DNA from: Betaproteobacteria bacterium
GTDB taxonomy: Bacteria; Pseudomonadota; Gammaproteobacteria; Burkholderiales; Usitatibacteraceae
Direction of reading: 5' to 3'
NCBI GenBank assembly: GCA_016711875.1
Contig: JADJSD010000022.1
Span: 124,001-188,000 of the forward strand
Length of the DNA: 64,000 bases
Shown: positions 1 to 10,857 of the stretch, piece by piece
Numbering within the stretch: position 1 is the stretch's first letter
Layout: the number at the start of each line of letters is the position of its first letter
The notes under the pieces: generated by a model
Seen by the model: only the letters and a program-made list of their open reading frames with translations
What the model was told of the DNA's origin: nothing
Databases searched by the model: none
Position numbers and translations under genes: made by a program

Positions 1-2
1 GG

Positions 3-1244
3 ATCGCGGACCATGTACCCACCGCCTACCCGGTCGCGTTCTGGGACGTCTTCGGCGACCAGGGTCACCCGGTGCGCGCCACCATCTCCGAGATGGGGCC
101 GCTCCTGCTCGGCCGCGTGCTGAACCTGAACGAGACGCAGGCTGGCGTTCTCGCGGCGGTATTCAAGATCGCGGACGACAACGGACTCCTGCTGCTCGAC
201 CTGAAGGACCTGCGCTCGCTCCTGCAATTCGCGGGAGACAACGCGGCGAAATTCCGGACGCAGTACGGCAACATCTCGACCGCGAGCGTGGGCGCGATCC
301 AGCGGGGCCTGCTCACGCTGGAATCGCAGGGCGGCCAGAAGTTCTTCGGCGAGCCCGCGCTCGACCTGGGCGACCTCATGCAGACGGTCGACGGAAAGGG
401 CGTCATCAACATCCTGGCGGCCGACAAGCTGCTCGCGAGCCCGCGCGTGTACTCCACCATGCTGCTGTGGCTCCTGTCGGAACTCTTCGAGCAGCTGCCC
501 GAGGTCGGCGACCCCGACAAGCCCAAGCTCGTCTTCTTCTTCGACGAGGCGCACCTGCTCTTCAACGACGCGCCGAAGGAACTGCTCGAGCGCATCGAGC
601 AGGTCGTCCGCCTCGTGCGCTCCAAGGGCGTGGGCGTCTGGTTCGTCACGCAGAACCCGCTCGACGTGCCCGACACGGTGCTCGGCCAGCTCGGCAACCG
701 CGTGCAGCACGCGCTGCGGGCGTTCACGCCGCGCGACCAGCAGGCGGTCAAGGCGGCCGCGACCACGTTCCGCACCAATCCGGAACTCGATGTCGAGAAG
801 GCGATCACCGAGCTCGCGGTCGGCGAGGCGCTGGTCTCCTTTCTCGACGAGAAGGGCCGTCCCCATCCGGTGGAGCGCGCGCTCGTCATACCGCCGCGTT
901 CGCGCATCGGCCCGCTCCTGGCGGACGAGCGGCGCCGCGTCATCGATTCTTCGCTGGTTGCCGGGCACTACGAAAAGGCCATCGATCGCGAATCCGCCAG
1001 CGAGCAGCTCGCGAGCCGCGCCGGTGAGCGGGCGCAGGGGGAAGCGGTTCCGCCGGCGCCAGAGGGCGGAGGCTGGCTCGACAAGCTCGGCCTGCCGGGC
1101 ACGGGTGACCAGGGATCGAAGGCGAGGACACGCGAGACGGCCCTCGAGGCCGCGGCCAAGAGCGCGGCGCGCGCCATTGGCAGCGAAGTCGGGCGACGCA
1201 TCATCCGCGGCGTGCTGGGGTCGATCCTCGGCTCGCGTCGCTGA
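3..1244 (+). CDS. HerA-like ATPase/helicase, DUF853 family (5' end missing)
   Basis: The reading frame is already open at the left edge, so the N-terminus and the Walker A loop lie outside the window. The visible 413 residues contain a Walker B-like strand, FFFDEAHLLF, followed by the helicase stretch GVWFVTQNPLDVPDTVLGQLGNR split over two motifs, which is typical of the DUF853/YjgR branch of HerA-type ATPases. The last 80 residues are a charged linker and a short Ala/Arg-rich tail (SAARAIGSEVGRRIIRG), also common in this family. These proteins are predicted DNA-translocating ATPases of unclear biological role. The gene ends 14 bases before slmA and may be co-transcribed with it. Confidence 0.85.
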   Translation: MADHVPTAYPVAFWDVFGDQGHPVRATISEMGPLLLGRVLNLNETQAGVLAAVFKIADDNGLLLLDLKDLRSLLQFAGDNAAKFRTQYGNISTASVGAIQRGLLTLESQGGQKFFGEPALDLGDLMQTVDGKGVINILAADKLLASPRVYSTMLLWLLSELFEQLPEVGDPDKPKLVFFFDEAHLLFNDAPKELLERIEQVVRLVRSKGVGVWFVTQNPLDVPDTVLGQLGNRVQHALRAFTPRDQQAVKAAATTFRTNPELDVEKAITELAVGEALVSFLDEKGRPHPVERALVIPPRSRIGPLLADERRRVIDSSLVAGHYEKAIDRESASEQLASRAGERAQGEAVPPAPEGGGWLDKLGLPGTGDQGSKARTRETALEAAAKSAARAIGSEVGRRIIRGVLGSILGSRR

Positions 1245-1258
1245 ACAGGGAAACCACG

Positions 1259-1831
1259 ATGGCAAAGACGGGGGAGCGCAAGGCGCAGATCCTGCAGACG
1301 CTCGCGTCCATGCTCGAGGAGCCGAAGGCCGAGCGGGTCACCACGGCCCTGCTCGCCGCGCGCCTGGACGTCTCGGAGGCGGCTCTCTACCGCCATTTCG
1401 CGAGCAAGGCGCAGATGTACGAGGGGCTCATCGAGTTCATCGAGCAGAGCCTTTTCGGCCTCGTGAACCGAATCCAGGCTGACGAGAAGGACCCGCTCAA
1501 GCAGGTCGAGGCGATGATCGTCGCCATGCTCGGGTTCGCCCAGAAGAATCCCGGCATGACACGCGTGCTCACCGGCGATGCGCTCGTGAACGAGGACGAT
1601 CGCCTCCAGCAACGGGTGAACCAGCTCGTGGACCGTCTCGAGGCGAGCCTTCGCCAGAGCGGCCGCCTCGCGGTGACGGCTGGCCAGTTGCCCCCCGACT
1701 GGGACGTGAACGCCTATGCCAATACGCTCATTGCCTACGTGATCGGCCGCTGGCACCTTTTCGCCAAGAGCGGATTCCGGCGCTCGCCGACCGAGGGCTG
1801 GGCGCAGCACTGGCGCGTGTTCGCGGCCTGA
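1259..1831 (+). CDS. slmA: Nucleoid occlusion factor SlmA (TetR family)
   Basis: The 190-residue protein has the usual SlmA length. An N-terminal TetR-type helix-turn-helix (around residues 28-60, SEAALYRHFASKAQMYEGLI) is followed by an all-helical domain with the family's FVNRIQ/EKDPLKQ-type region. SlmA binds dispersed chromosomal sites and blocks FtsZ polymerisation over the nucleoid, so it acts in cell-division placement rather than as a classical repressor. An AGGGAAA stretch lies just upstream of the ATG. In many proteobacteria slmA neighbours coaBC/dut, which is not the case here. Family assignment is firm; function is by homology. Confidence 0.9.
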   Translation: MAKTGERKAQILQTLASMLEEPKAERVTTALLAARLDVSEAALYRHFASKAQMYEGLIEFIEQSLFGLVNRIQADEKDPLKQVEAMIVAMLGFAQKNPGMTRVLTGDALVNEDDRLQQRVNQLVDRLEASLRQSGRLAVTAGQLPPDWDVNAYANTLIAYVIGRWHLFAKSGFRRSPTEGWAQHWRVFAA

Positions 1832-1839
1832 GCGCGACG

Positions 1840-2436
1840 GTGCCCGCCGACCGGCTCGAGACGGAACGCCTTCGCCTGGAGATCGCCCGGCCCGGCCACG
1901 AGGCCGCCCTCGCACGATTCTTCGCCGAGAACTTCGAGTCGCACCTGGCCCGCTGGTCGCCGCCTCCGCCTCCGGGCGGACACACGCTGTCCTGGTGGGC
2001 CGAGCGGCTGCCGGGTCATGCCGCCGAATTCGAACGGGGAGAGTCCGCGCGGTGGGTCGTCTTTCTCCGCGAAAGCGACTCGTCGAACGCGGTCGCCACG
2101 GCGAACGTGACGCAGATCGTCCGCGGGCCTTTCCAGGCGGCCTATCTGGGCTACCAGGTCGACCGGCGGCACGAAGGTCTCGGGCTGATGACCGAGGCCC
2201 TGCGGGCCGTCGTAACGCACGCGTTCGACGAGATGCGGCTGCACCGCCTGATGGCCAACCACGTGCCGGAGAACGAGCGCAGCATCCGCGTGCTCGCGCG
2301 CCTCGGGTTCGCGAAGGAAGGCCTCGCGAAGGACTACCTCTTCATCGGTGGCGCCTGGCGCGACCACGTCTTAACCGCCCTCGCGAACCCCGCGTTCGAC
2401 CCGGCCTGGATGGAGACGCCCGCGCCGAACCCTTAG
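1840..2436 (+). CDS. GNAT N-acetyltransferase, RimJ/RimL type
   Basis: The protein has 198 residues. It begins at a GTG eight bases after the slmA stop, giving MPADRLETERLRLEIA, the standard opening of RimJ/RimL-type acetyltransferases. The acetyl-CoA binding part is visible as YLGYQVDRRHEGLGLMTEA (around residue 105), followed by HRLMANHVPENERSIRVLARLGF, the family's C-terminal signature. RimJ-like enzymes acetylate the N-terminal alanine of ribosomal protein S5; whether this one does so cannot be decided from sequence. It converges with the ATP-grasp gene, and the two stop codons overlap (TTAG). Confidence 0.82.
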   Translation: MPADRLETERLRLEIARPGHEAALARFFAENFESHLARWSPPPPPGGHTLSWWAERLPGHAAEFERGESARWVVFLRESDSSNAVATANVTQIVRGPFQAAYLGYQVDRRHEGLGLMTEALRAVVTHAFDEMRLHRLMANHVPENERSIRVLARLGFAKEGLAKDYLFIGGAWRDHVLTALANPAFDPAWMETPAPNP

Positions 2437-3761
2437 TCGCCGGGGGACTCGCCCAGCATTTGCTCGACGCTGGGCGCCCGATGCCGCGCGGGGTGGAAGT
2501 CGATGTCGTCGAAGAGCCGGCGGTACGCGGCGAAGAGTTCCTCCGACGACCGCGCGGCGAGATTGGCCACGGCGTAGCGGTAGGTACCGAGCCATTTCAT
2601 CTCCCGGCGCAGGTCGGCCCCGCGCTTGCGGTAGACCATGACCATCGCCCCCGGATGACGGCGACGCAGCGCCTCGATTTCGGCCTCGCCGGGCCAACGC
2701 GAGAGCCCCTCGCCCGCCAGGTCGCGCATCACGAACGAAGCGGCGACGGCCGAATCGCCCTCGCGCCGGCGGATCCGGGGCTCCTCGCCCGCCTCCAGCG
2801 CGACGAGCGCGGCGAAGGCGTTGTAGCCGTCCACGCGCTCGAAGAAATCGAAGAACTGGCCGGCGGCTCGTGGATTGATCTCGATGATTTTCAGATGCCC
2901 GCTGGCCGGGCACGCGCGCAACTCCACGTTGAACATCCCGTGCCGGAACCCGACGGCCGCGAGCGCGCGTGCGGCCGTCTCTTCGGCGCGCGCCTGGAGC
3001 GCCGGCGGCAGCCGCGAGGGGTACTGGAACCGCTGGAACTGGTCCGTGCCCGGGTACATGATCGAATCGACGACGCCCTGCATCGTGATGCGTCCCTCGC
3101 GGGCGAAGCCGTTCACGGTGACCTGGTGGCCGTCGACGATCTCCTCGGCGAGCATGCTGAAGGGCTCGACCTCGCAAGGCGAATGGGCACGCATCACGTC
3201 CCCGAAGGGCTTCACGAGCCGTTCGATGATCGCCTGCTCCCACCACGTGAAGCGGGCGTGGCGCTCGAGTTCATCCCAGGAGGCCACGCGGCGCGCGAGC
3301 ACGGAGAAGGCGGCCTTCACCGGCTTCACGTAGAACGGATACGGTAGCGGCACTTCGCCCGTGCGGCGGAAATCCCGGGGGATGAGGCCGAAGGCGGGGT
3401 TGGCGTCCGGCAAGCGGTCCTGGAACGCGCGCCTCGCGTAGTACTTGTGCTGCGCGGTGATGACCGCACCGATCGGGTTGTGCGGGAGGCCAAGCTCGCG
3501 CGCCACCAGGCTGGCCACGACCGGCCCGAACTGCTCTTCCGAGGTGACCACCGCGTCGATGCCGATGCGCCGGTACTTGCGGGCGAGGCGGCTCGAGAAG
3601 GCGAGTGCGTCGAACGTGAAGAGTCTCGCGTTCTCCGGAAAGCGGAAAAGGTCGAAACCTTCGAAATGGTAGCGGGTGCCGTCCGCGCGTCGCTCGATGG
3701 CGGCGCGATCCCATTCGTCGGCGAACAGGACGAGAACGCGCCTGCCGGTCACTGCGGCCAC
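2433..3761 (-). CDS. ATP-grasp domain protein, substrate unknown
   Basis: The protein has 442 residues. An N-terminal Rossmann-like pre-ATP-grasp segment (RRVLVLFADEWDRAAIE) precedes a central ATP-grasp fold with PYPFYVKPVKAAFSVLARR (lysine of the nucleotide pocket), EEIVDGHQVTVNGF and the Mg-binding strand HLKIIEINPRAAGQFFDFF. ATP-grasp enzymes ligate a carboxylate to an amine or thiol through an acyl-phosphate. No peptide-synthetase, carrier-protein or cofactor genes lie nearby to suggest the substrate. It stands alone on the minus strand, with 176 bases separating its start from the sulfide dehydrogenase gene. Confidence 0.75.
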   Translation of the reverse strand: MAAVTGRRVLVLFADEWDRAAIERRADGTRYHFEGFDLFRFPENARLFTFDALAFSSRLARKYRRIGIDAVVTSEEQFGPVVASLVARELGLPHNPIGAVITAQHKYYARRAFQDRLPDANPAFGLIPRDFRRTGEVPLPYPFYVKPVKAAFSVLARRVASWDELERHARFTWWEQAIIERLVKPFGDVMRAHSPCEVEPFSMLAEEIVDGHQVTVNGFAREGRITMQGVVDSIMYPGTDQFQRFQYPSRLPPALQARAEETAARALAAVGFRHGMFNVELRACPASGHLKIIEINPRAAGQFFDFFERVDGYNAFAALVALEAGEEPRIRRREGDSAVAASFVMRDLAGEGLSRWPGEAEIEALRRRHPGAMVMVYRKRGADLRREMKWLGTYRYAVANLAARSSEELFAAYRRLFDDIDFHPARHRAPSVEQMLGESPGD

Positions 3762-3889
3762 CGCGAACGGGCGCGCCTGCCGTGGCGACGGACGCGCGCC
3801 GGGAACCTGGCCTTCGTGCCTTCGGGATTCACGCGCATTCTACGCAGACAACATCGGAGCGGATGCCATTGTTCCGCGGCCCCCGAATG

Positions 3890-3914
3890 AAAGGGCCGCC
3901 CGAGGCGGCCCTTT
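3890..3914 (-). terminator. Hairpin terminator after the sulfide dehydrogenase operon
   Basis: An 11-bp perfect stem, AAAGGGCCGCC paired with GGCGGCCCTTT, has a 3-base loop (CGA). It sits 24 bases beyond the stop of the flavoprotein gene. The T-run on the minus strand is short (CCCTTTCATTC), so termination may be moderate. Confidence 0.6.
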
Positions 3915-3937
3915 CGGCGCCGGAAGGTCCAGGGCGA

Positions 3938-5209
3938 TCAGGCGAGCGCGTCCGACCAGATGTTGGCAGCCCAGTTGAGGGCGTAGTCCGCTTCCACTTC
4001 GTTCATGGCGGAGGACACACCGCCCGACCCGGGCACCGTCTTCATGGTGCGGTCCTTCTCGTCGTACTTGTGAACGGAGGCGACGTGGACGACCAGCTTG
4101 TCCGAAACGAAGCTGTAGCAGGTGTTGGTCAGGGTCGGGGACGGGTTGGGCGCCTCCCCGTTGAGGAGCGCCACGACCGCTGCAGCGCAGGCCTTGCCGT
4201 GCGCATTGGCCATGTGCCCGGACTTGGGCATCAGGGGCGCGATCTGCAACGAGTCTCCCAGCACGTGAACGCCCTTGGCGACCCGGGACTCGTACGTGAG
4301 CCAATCGACTTCGCACCAGCGCTTGTTCGCGGTGATGAACGGGTCCGCGATGCGGCCGGCCTTCATGGGCGGAATGACGTTCAGCACGTCGCCCTTCACG
4401 TCCTCGAGCTCGAGTTTCACGGTGCTCGTCTTCACGTCGACGTCGACGGCCTTGCTGTTGGGCCGGTACTCGACGATGCCCTTGTAGAGATCCGTCCAGG
4501 CTTTCTTGAAGAGCGGGCCCTTCGAGGTGACATCGCCGTTCGCATCGAGGAGCAGGACCTTGGACCGGGGCTTCGCGACCTTGAAGTACGCGGCCACTTG
4601 GCACGCGCGCTCGTAGGGCCCGGGCGGGCAGCGATACGGCGCCTCGGGCACCGTGAGGACGTACACGCCGCCGTCGCGCATCTGCTCGAGCTGGCGGCGC
4701 AGGTCGACCGTCTGGGGCCCGGCCTTCCACGCATGCAGGATGCGCGTCTGCGCCTCGGGGGACTTCAGACCGGGAATCGCCCCGTCGATGAACTCGATGC
4801 CGGGCGCCACGATCACCCGATCGAAAGGCAGCGGGTCGCCCTTGGCGAGTCGCACCTGCTTGCGGTCCAGGTCGACGGCCACCGCCATGTCGCGCACGAT
4901 CCGCACGCCGTGACTTCTTTCGAGACCCGTGTAGGGCGTCGTGATGTCGCCGATCGTCTTGAATCCGCCCAGCACGAGGTTCGAGATGGGACAGGAGACG
5001 AACACATCGTTCGGCTCGACCAGCACGACCTCAATGGAAGGGTCGAGCATCCGGATGTACTTCGAAGCGGTCGCACCGCCGAAACCGCCGCCAATCACGA
5101 CCACGCGCGCCTTGGGCGCACCGCCGGGCAAGCCCGCGCATCCCGCCAGCCCCGCGAACGTCGCGCCGGCCACTCCAGCCTTGAGGAAATCCCGTCTTTG
5201 GATCTTCAT
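3938..5209 (-). CDS. fccB: Sulfide dehydrogenase flavoprotein subunit (flavocytochrome c type)
   Basis: This 423-residue FAD protein oxidises sulfide in the periplasm and passes electrons to its cytochrome c partner. A twin-arginine signal (QRRDFLKAGVAGATFAG) opens the protein, with an AGC motif near residue 22 that could also mark a lipobox. The FAD-binding motif VVVIGGGFGGATASKYI follows. The redox cysteine pair of the FccB/SoxF family is recognisable: Cys194 in YRCPPGPYERAC and Cys364 in TNTCYSF. The C-terminal flavocytochrome domain is complete. The gene lies 17 bases downstream of the cytochrome gene, so the two form a two-gene operon. SoxF and FccB cannot be separated by sequence alone; no other sox gene is nearby. 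Confidence 0.85.
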   Translation of the reverse strand: MKIQRRDFLKAGVAGATFAGLAGCAGLPGGAPKARVVVIGGGFGGATASKYIRMLDPSIEVVLVEPNDVFVSCPISNLVLGGFKTIGDITTPYTGLERSHGVRIVRDMAVAVDLDRKQVRLAKGDPLPFDRVIVAPGIEFIDGAIPGLKSPEAQTRILHAWKAGPQTVDLRRQLEQMRDGGVYVLTVPEAPYRCPPGPYERACQVAAYFKVAKPRSKVLLLDANGDVTSKGPLFKKAWTDLYKGIVEYRPNSKAVDVDVKTSTVKLELEDVKGDVLNVIPPMKAGRIADPFITANKRWCEVDWLTYESRVAKGVHVLGDSLQIAPLMPKSGHMANAHGKACAAAVVALLNGEAPNPSPTLTNTCYSFVSDKLVVHVASVHKYDEKDRTMKTVPGSGGVSSAMNEVEADYALNWAANIWSDALA

Positions 5210-5226
5210 GTGATGTCCTCCGTTGC

Positions 5227-5559
5227 CTAGCGCGCCAGGCGCGAGAAGTGGTCGGCCAACGCTTCAATTTCCGCCTCGGAATAGCCCTTGGAAATCTGGT
5301 GCATCAACGTTGCCGGCTTCTTGCCGGCCTTGAACTGGTTCATGGCCAATTGCAGGTCCTGCTTCGGACGGCCGGCGAGGCCCTCGAGCGTGGAACCCGG
5401 CGCGGGGCGGCCGTTCGTGCCATGGCAGGCCGCGCAGTTGGCCGCGAGCGCGCGCACGCCCATCGGCGTTAGGTTGGAAGGGGCGAATGCCGGGGGCTGC
5501 TGGGCCCCCGCGAGAAAAGCAGTGGCCGACAGGCCCGCTGCGAGCGCGATGCGAATCAT
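5227..5559 (-). CDS. Monohaem cytochrome c subunit of sulfide dehydrogenase
   Basis: This small secreted cytochrome has 110 residues. A Sec signal peptide (MIRIALAAGLSATAFLAGAQ) is followed by one haem site, CAACH at residues 42-46, and a Met-containing region (TLMHQISKGYSEAEIEALADHF) typical of class I cytochromes. The ATG at 5559 is chosen because GGAGGAG lies six to seven bases upstream; an in-frame ATG 17 codons earlier lacks that site and would bury the signal peptide. It precedes fccB with 17 bases between them and is the likely electron acceptor. FccA of Allochromatium is dihaem; this is a single-haem version. Confidence 0.82.
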   Translation of the reverse strand: MIRIALAAGLSATAFLAGAQQPPAFAPSNLTPMGVRALAANCAACHGTNGRPAPGSTLEGLAGRPKQDLQLAMNQFKAGKKPATLMHQISKGYSEAEIEALADHFSRLAR

Positions 5560-5707
5560 GGCGATTCTCCTCCTGGCTATTATGGACGCACGGAATCGAG
5601 CGACGAGCATAGCGCAAGCGCCTCGGATGCGCCTATACCACCTTTGGCGGCGGCAGCACCGAAAGGGGTATGGCCGGCGAAGGACGGGGACGCCGGGAGA
5701 AATTCGC

Positions 5708-7986
<2,279 letters not shown>

Positions 7987-7990
<4 letters not shown>

Positions 7991-8295
7991 GTTTCCTCCA
8001 TCGCGCACTGCAGCGGGTGCTGGTGCTGTCGCGAGTATGCCGTGACCTGCTCCACCTTGGTGGAGGCGACGTCCCGGGGATAGATTCCGCACACGCCCCG
8101 CCCCTCGGTATGGACCTTGAGCATCACCTGGGTCGCCCGCTCGCTGGGAAGTGCGAAGAACACCTGCAATACCTCCACGACGAATTCCATCGGGGTGTAG
8201 TCGTCGTTATACATGACGACCTGAAACATCGGCGGCGGCTTGGTCTTGGCCGCGCTCGGTTTGAGAAGCGTGGAGCCGTTGGACTTGCTGGGCAT
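7987..8295 (-). CDS. clpS: ATP-dependent Clp protease adaptor ClpS
   Basis: This 102-residue adaptor delivers N-end-rule substrates to ClpA. The core has the family's PPPMFQVVMYNDDYTPMEFV opening, the hydrophobic-pocket region and HTEGRGVCGIYPRDVA, with the conserved GVCGIY. The stop overlaps the start of clpA, as in most proteobacteria. The first 20 residues form a flexible Lys/Ser-rich extension, as expected for the ClpS tail that inhibits ClpA. Confidence 0.95.
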
Positions 8296-8451
8296 GCCTG
8301 GAGGCGCGGGATGAAGCGGAAAATACCGCTGCGGATGAGAGTCAATATGGACAACTGAACGGCCTTTTTCAAGACCCCGGGCAGAAAGTCGCTCCGATCG
8401 CCCCCGCCGGCGCCCTGTTTCGGTGCCTCCGGCAGAGTGGACAGCGCTCTA

Positions 8452-8592
8452 TTGACGCGGGTTCCCAAGGTGGAGTAAAAGGCGCCTTGGAGTTTGGCTT
8501 CAAGGATTTCGCATCGCCGCTCGGCTTTTGCGGGCTTGGATCCGAACGATGTGCGGGCCTCCACCCGTTCCTACCGAGAGGTATGCAAGGCA
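8452..8592 (+). promoter_or_regulatory. Promoter and long 5' leader of the cold-shock gene
   Basis: TTGACG at 8452 and TAAAAG at 8476, 18 bases apart, form a plausible sigma-70 promoter. They would give a leader of roughly 105 bases before the cold-shock ATG. The leader can fold (for example around AAGGCGCCTTGG at 8479). Long structured leaders are characteristic of cspA-type genes, where they control translation with temperature. The remaining bases between clpS and this promoter (8296-8451) show no ORF or recognisable RNA. Confidence 0.45.
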
Positions 8593-8796
8593 ATGGCAAC
8601 CGGTACCGTCAAGTGGTTCAACGATGCGAAGGGCTACGGGTTCATCACGCCGGATGACGGCAGCGAGGATCTCTTCGCCCACTTCTCCGCCATCCAGATG
8701 CAGGGTTTCAAGACCCTCAAGGAAGGCCAGAAGGTCTCCTTCGAGGTGACGCAAGGCCCCAAGGGCAAGCAGGCGTCGAACATACAGGCCGCCTAA
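8593..8796 (+). CDS. Cold-shock protein, CspA family
   Basis: This 67-residue single cold-shock domain begins MATGTVKWFNDAKGYGFITP, with both RNA-binding motifs present (KGYGFI as RNP1, DLFAHFS as RNP2). It binds single-stranded nucleic acid and melts RNA structure. The ATG at 8593 is preceded by AAGG; longer in-frame extensions do not match the family. The gene is monocistronic, with a terminator 20 bases after the stop. Confidence 0.93.
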   Translation: MATGTVKWFNDAKGYGFITPDDGSEDLFAHFSAIQMQGFKTLKEGQKVSFEVTQGPKGKQASNIQAA

Positions 8797-8816
8797 GAGC
8801 CCTCGCCACGAATTGC

Positions 8817-8850
8817 AAAGCCCCCGGGGCTCGCGTCCCGGGGGCTTTTT
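8817..8850 (+). terminator. Intrinsic terminator of the cold-shock gene
   Basis: A 12-bp stem (AAAGCCCCCGGG with CCCGGGGGCTTT), an 8-base loop and five Ts follow the cold-shock stop. It lies between convergent genes and may also slow transcription coming from icd, although the minus-strand T-run is only three bases. Confidence 0.85.
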
Positions 8851-8878
8851 CTTTGCTTCGCCTGCCTCGTGCCGGCCG

Positions 8879-10093
8879 TCAGGCCATCCGGCGCTTGAGC
8901 TCCGTGTCGACCGCGTCCATGTACTCCTCGGTGGTGAGGTACGGATGATCGGGGCGGATGAGCGTCGCGAGATCCTTGGTCATCTTGCCGGACTCGACCG
9001 TGTCCACGCAGACTTTTTCGAGGGCCAGCGCGAAGTTCACGACATCCGGCGTGCCGTCCATCTTGCCGCGGTACTGGAGCCCGCGCGTCCACGCGTAGAT
9101 CGAGGCGATCGGGTTCGTGGACGTGGGCTTGCCCTGTTGGTGCATGCGGTAGTGGCGCGTGACGGTGCCGTGAGCGGCCTCCGCCTCGACCGTCTTGCCG
9201 TCCGGCGTGGTGAGCACGGAAGTCATGAGGCCCAGCGAGCCGTAGCCCTGCGCCACCGTGTCGCTCTGCACGTCGCCGTCGTAGTTCTTGCAGGCCCAGA
9301 GATAGCCGCCGTTCCACTTGAGGTTCGAGGCGACCATGTCGTCGATCAGGCGGTGTTCGTAGGTGAGCTTCGCCGCGTCGAATTTCGCCTTGAACTCGGT
9401 ATCGAAGATCTCCTGGAAGAGGTTCTTGAAACGGCCGTCGTACACCTTGAGGATGGTGTTCTTGGTCGAAAGGTAGACGGGGTAATTGCGATTGAGCGCG
9501 TAGTTGAAGCAGGCCCGGGCGAAGCCGCGGATCGACTCGTCCAGGTTGTACATGGACATCGTGATGCCCGCGCCGGGGGCCTGGAAGACTTCCCGCTCGA
9601 TCGGCGCGCTGCCGTCCTTCGGCGTGAAGGTGAGCTTGATGGTGCCAGGACCGTCGAACTTGATCTCGGTGGCGCGGTACACGTCGCCGTAGCCGTGGCG
9701 GGCGACGACGACGGGCAGGTTCCAGTGGGGCACGATGCGCGGCACGTTGGCGCACACGATCGGCTCGCGGAAGATGGTACCGTCCAGGATGTTGCGGATC
9801 GTGCCGTTGGGGCTCTTCCACATCTGCTTCAGGTTGAATTCCTTGACGCGCGCCTCGTCCGGCGTGATGGTCGCGCATTTCACCGCGACGCCGTACTCCT
9901 TCGTCGCGTTGGCCGATTCGACCGTGACCTTGTCATCGGTCGCGTCCCGGTACTCCATGCCCAGGTCGTAGTACTTGAGATCGATGTCGAGGTAGGGGAG
10001 GATCAGCTTTTCGCGGATGCGCTGCCAGATGATCCGCGTCATTTCGTCGCCGTCCATCTCGACTACCGGGTTCTTGACCTTGATCTTGCTCAT
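8879..10093 (-). CDS. icd: NADP-dependent isocitrate dehydrogenase (eukaryote-like type)
   Basis: This 404-residue TCA-cycle enzyme converts isocitrate to 2-oxoglutarate with NADP. It belongs to the homodimeric branch shared with mitochondrial IDH rather than the E. coli Icd branch. Signs of this are the opening MSKIKVKNPVVEMDGDEMTR, the substrate region TKNTILKVYDGRFK and the IDH signature NYDGDVQSDTVAQGYGSLGL, followed by AAHGTVTRHYR. The start at 10093 has AGGAG nine bases upstream. It is transcribed alone and divergently from the pseudouridine synthase gene. Confidence 0.93.
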   Translation of the reverse strand: MSKIKVKNPVVEMDGDEMTRIIWQRIREKLILPYLDIDLKYYDLGMEYRDATDDKVTVESANATKEYGVAVKCATITPDEARVKEFNLKQMWKSPNGTIRNILDGTIFREPIVCANVPRIVPHWNLPVVVARHGYGDVYRATEIKFDGPGTIKLTFTPKDGSAPIEREVFQAPGAGITMSMYNLDESIRGFARACFNYALNRNYPVYLSTKNTILKVYDGRFKNLFQEIFDTEFKAKFDAAKLTYEHRLIDDMVASNLKWNGGYLWACKNYDGDVQSDTVAQGYGSLGLMTSVLTTPDGKTVEAEAAHGTVTRHYRMHQQGKPTSTNPIASIYAWTRGLQYRGKMDGTPDVVNFALALEKVCVDTVESGKMTKDLATLIRPDHPYLTTEEYMDAVDTELKRRMA

Positions 10094-10193
10094 GGGGGAC
10101 TCCTGTGGGGTCTTCTCGTAGGCGGCGCGCAGGCGCCGAGGGCCGGCAAATGCGAAAAATCGCGCAATTGTAGCAAAGCTCCCCCCCGATCCC

Positions 10194-10754
10194 TTGACCC
10201 AACTCATACTTCTGAACAAGCCGTTCGGCGCGGTGTGCCAGTTCACCGCGGTGGCCGGGCGAACGACGCTCAAGGACTACGTGCCGGTGCCTGCCGTCTA
10301 CCCGGCGGGGCGCCTCGACACCGACAGCGAGGGCCTCGTGGTGCTCACCGACGACGGTCGCCTCCAGGCCCGCATCGCCGATCCCCGCCACAAGCTCGAG
10401 AAGCGGTATTGGGTCCAGGTCGAGGGATTGCCCACCGCTGCCCAACTTCATGCACTCCGGCAGGGGGTTGACCTTGGCGATTTCGTGACCCGGCCGGCAG
10501 GGGCGCGGGCCATCGCCGAGCCCGAAGGCCTTTGGCCGCGGGACCCGCCCATCCGGTTCCGCGCCGCCATTCCGACGAGCTGGCTGGAGATTCGCCTGAA
10601 GGAAGGCCGCAATCGACAGGTGCGCCGCATGACGGCCAAGGTCGGCTTGCCTACGCTGCGGCTGGTTCGGCAAGCGGTCGGTCCCTGGACGCTCGAGGGG
10701 CTCGCGCCCGGCGCCTGGCGGGAAGCACCGTCGTCGCTGCCTGCGGGCCTCTGA
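10194..10754 (+). CDS. 23S rRNA pseudouridine synthase, RluE-like (RsuA family)
   Basis: The protein has 186 residues. The TTG at 10194 gives MTQLILLNKPFGAVCQF, the usual opening of S4-less RsuA-family enzymes such as RluE. The catalytic motif is PAGRLDTDSEGLVVLTDD (catalytic Asp in GRLDTDSEG), and the C-terminal motif KEGRNRQVRRMTAKVG is conserved. RluE makes pseudouridine at position 2457 of E. coli 23S rRNA. The target here is inferred from family membership only. No good ribosome-binding site is visible before the TTG. Confidence 0.83.
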   Translation: MTQLILLNKPFGAVCQFTAVAGRTTLKDYVPVPAVYPAGRLDTDSEGLVVLTDDGRLQARIADPRHKLEKRYWVQVEGLPTAAQLHALRQGVDLGDFVTRPAGARAIAEPEGLWPRDPPIRFRAAIPTSWLEIRLKEGRNRQVRRMTAKVGLPTLRLVRQAVGPWTLEGLAPGAWREAPSSLPAGL

Positions 10755-10857
10755 GGCCCCTGTCAACCGGCGAGTCCACGGGGGCGTTATAGTCATCGAC
10801 GAGGCTGGCCTCCAGCGCAGTCGAAGCGTTCCCCCCACCATCCAAAAAGGAACCCGA

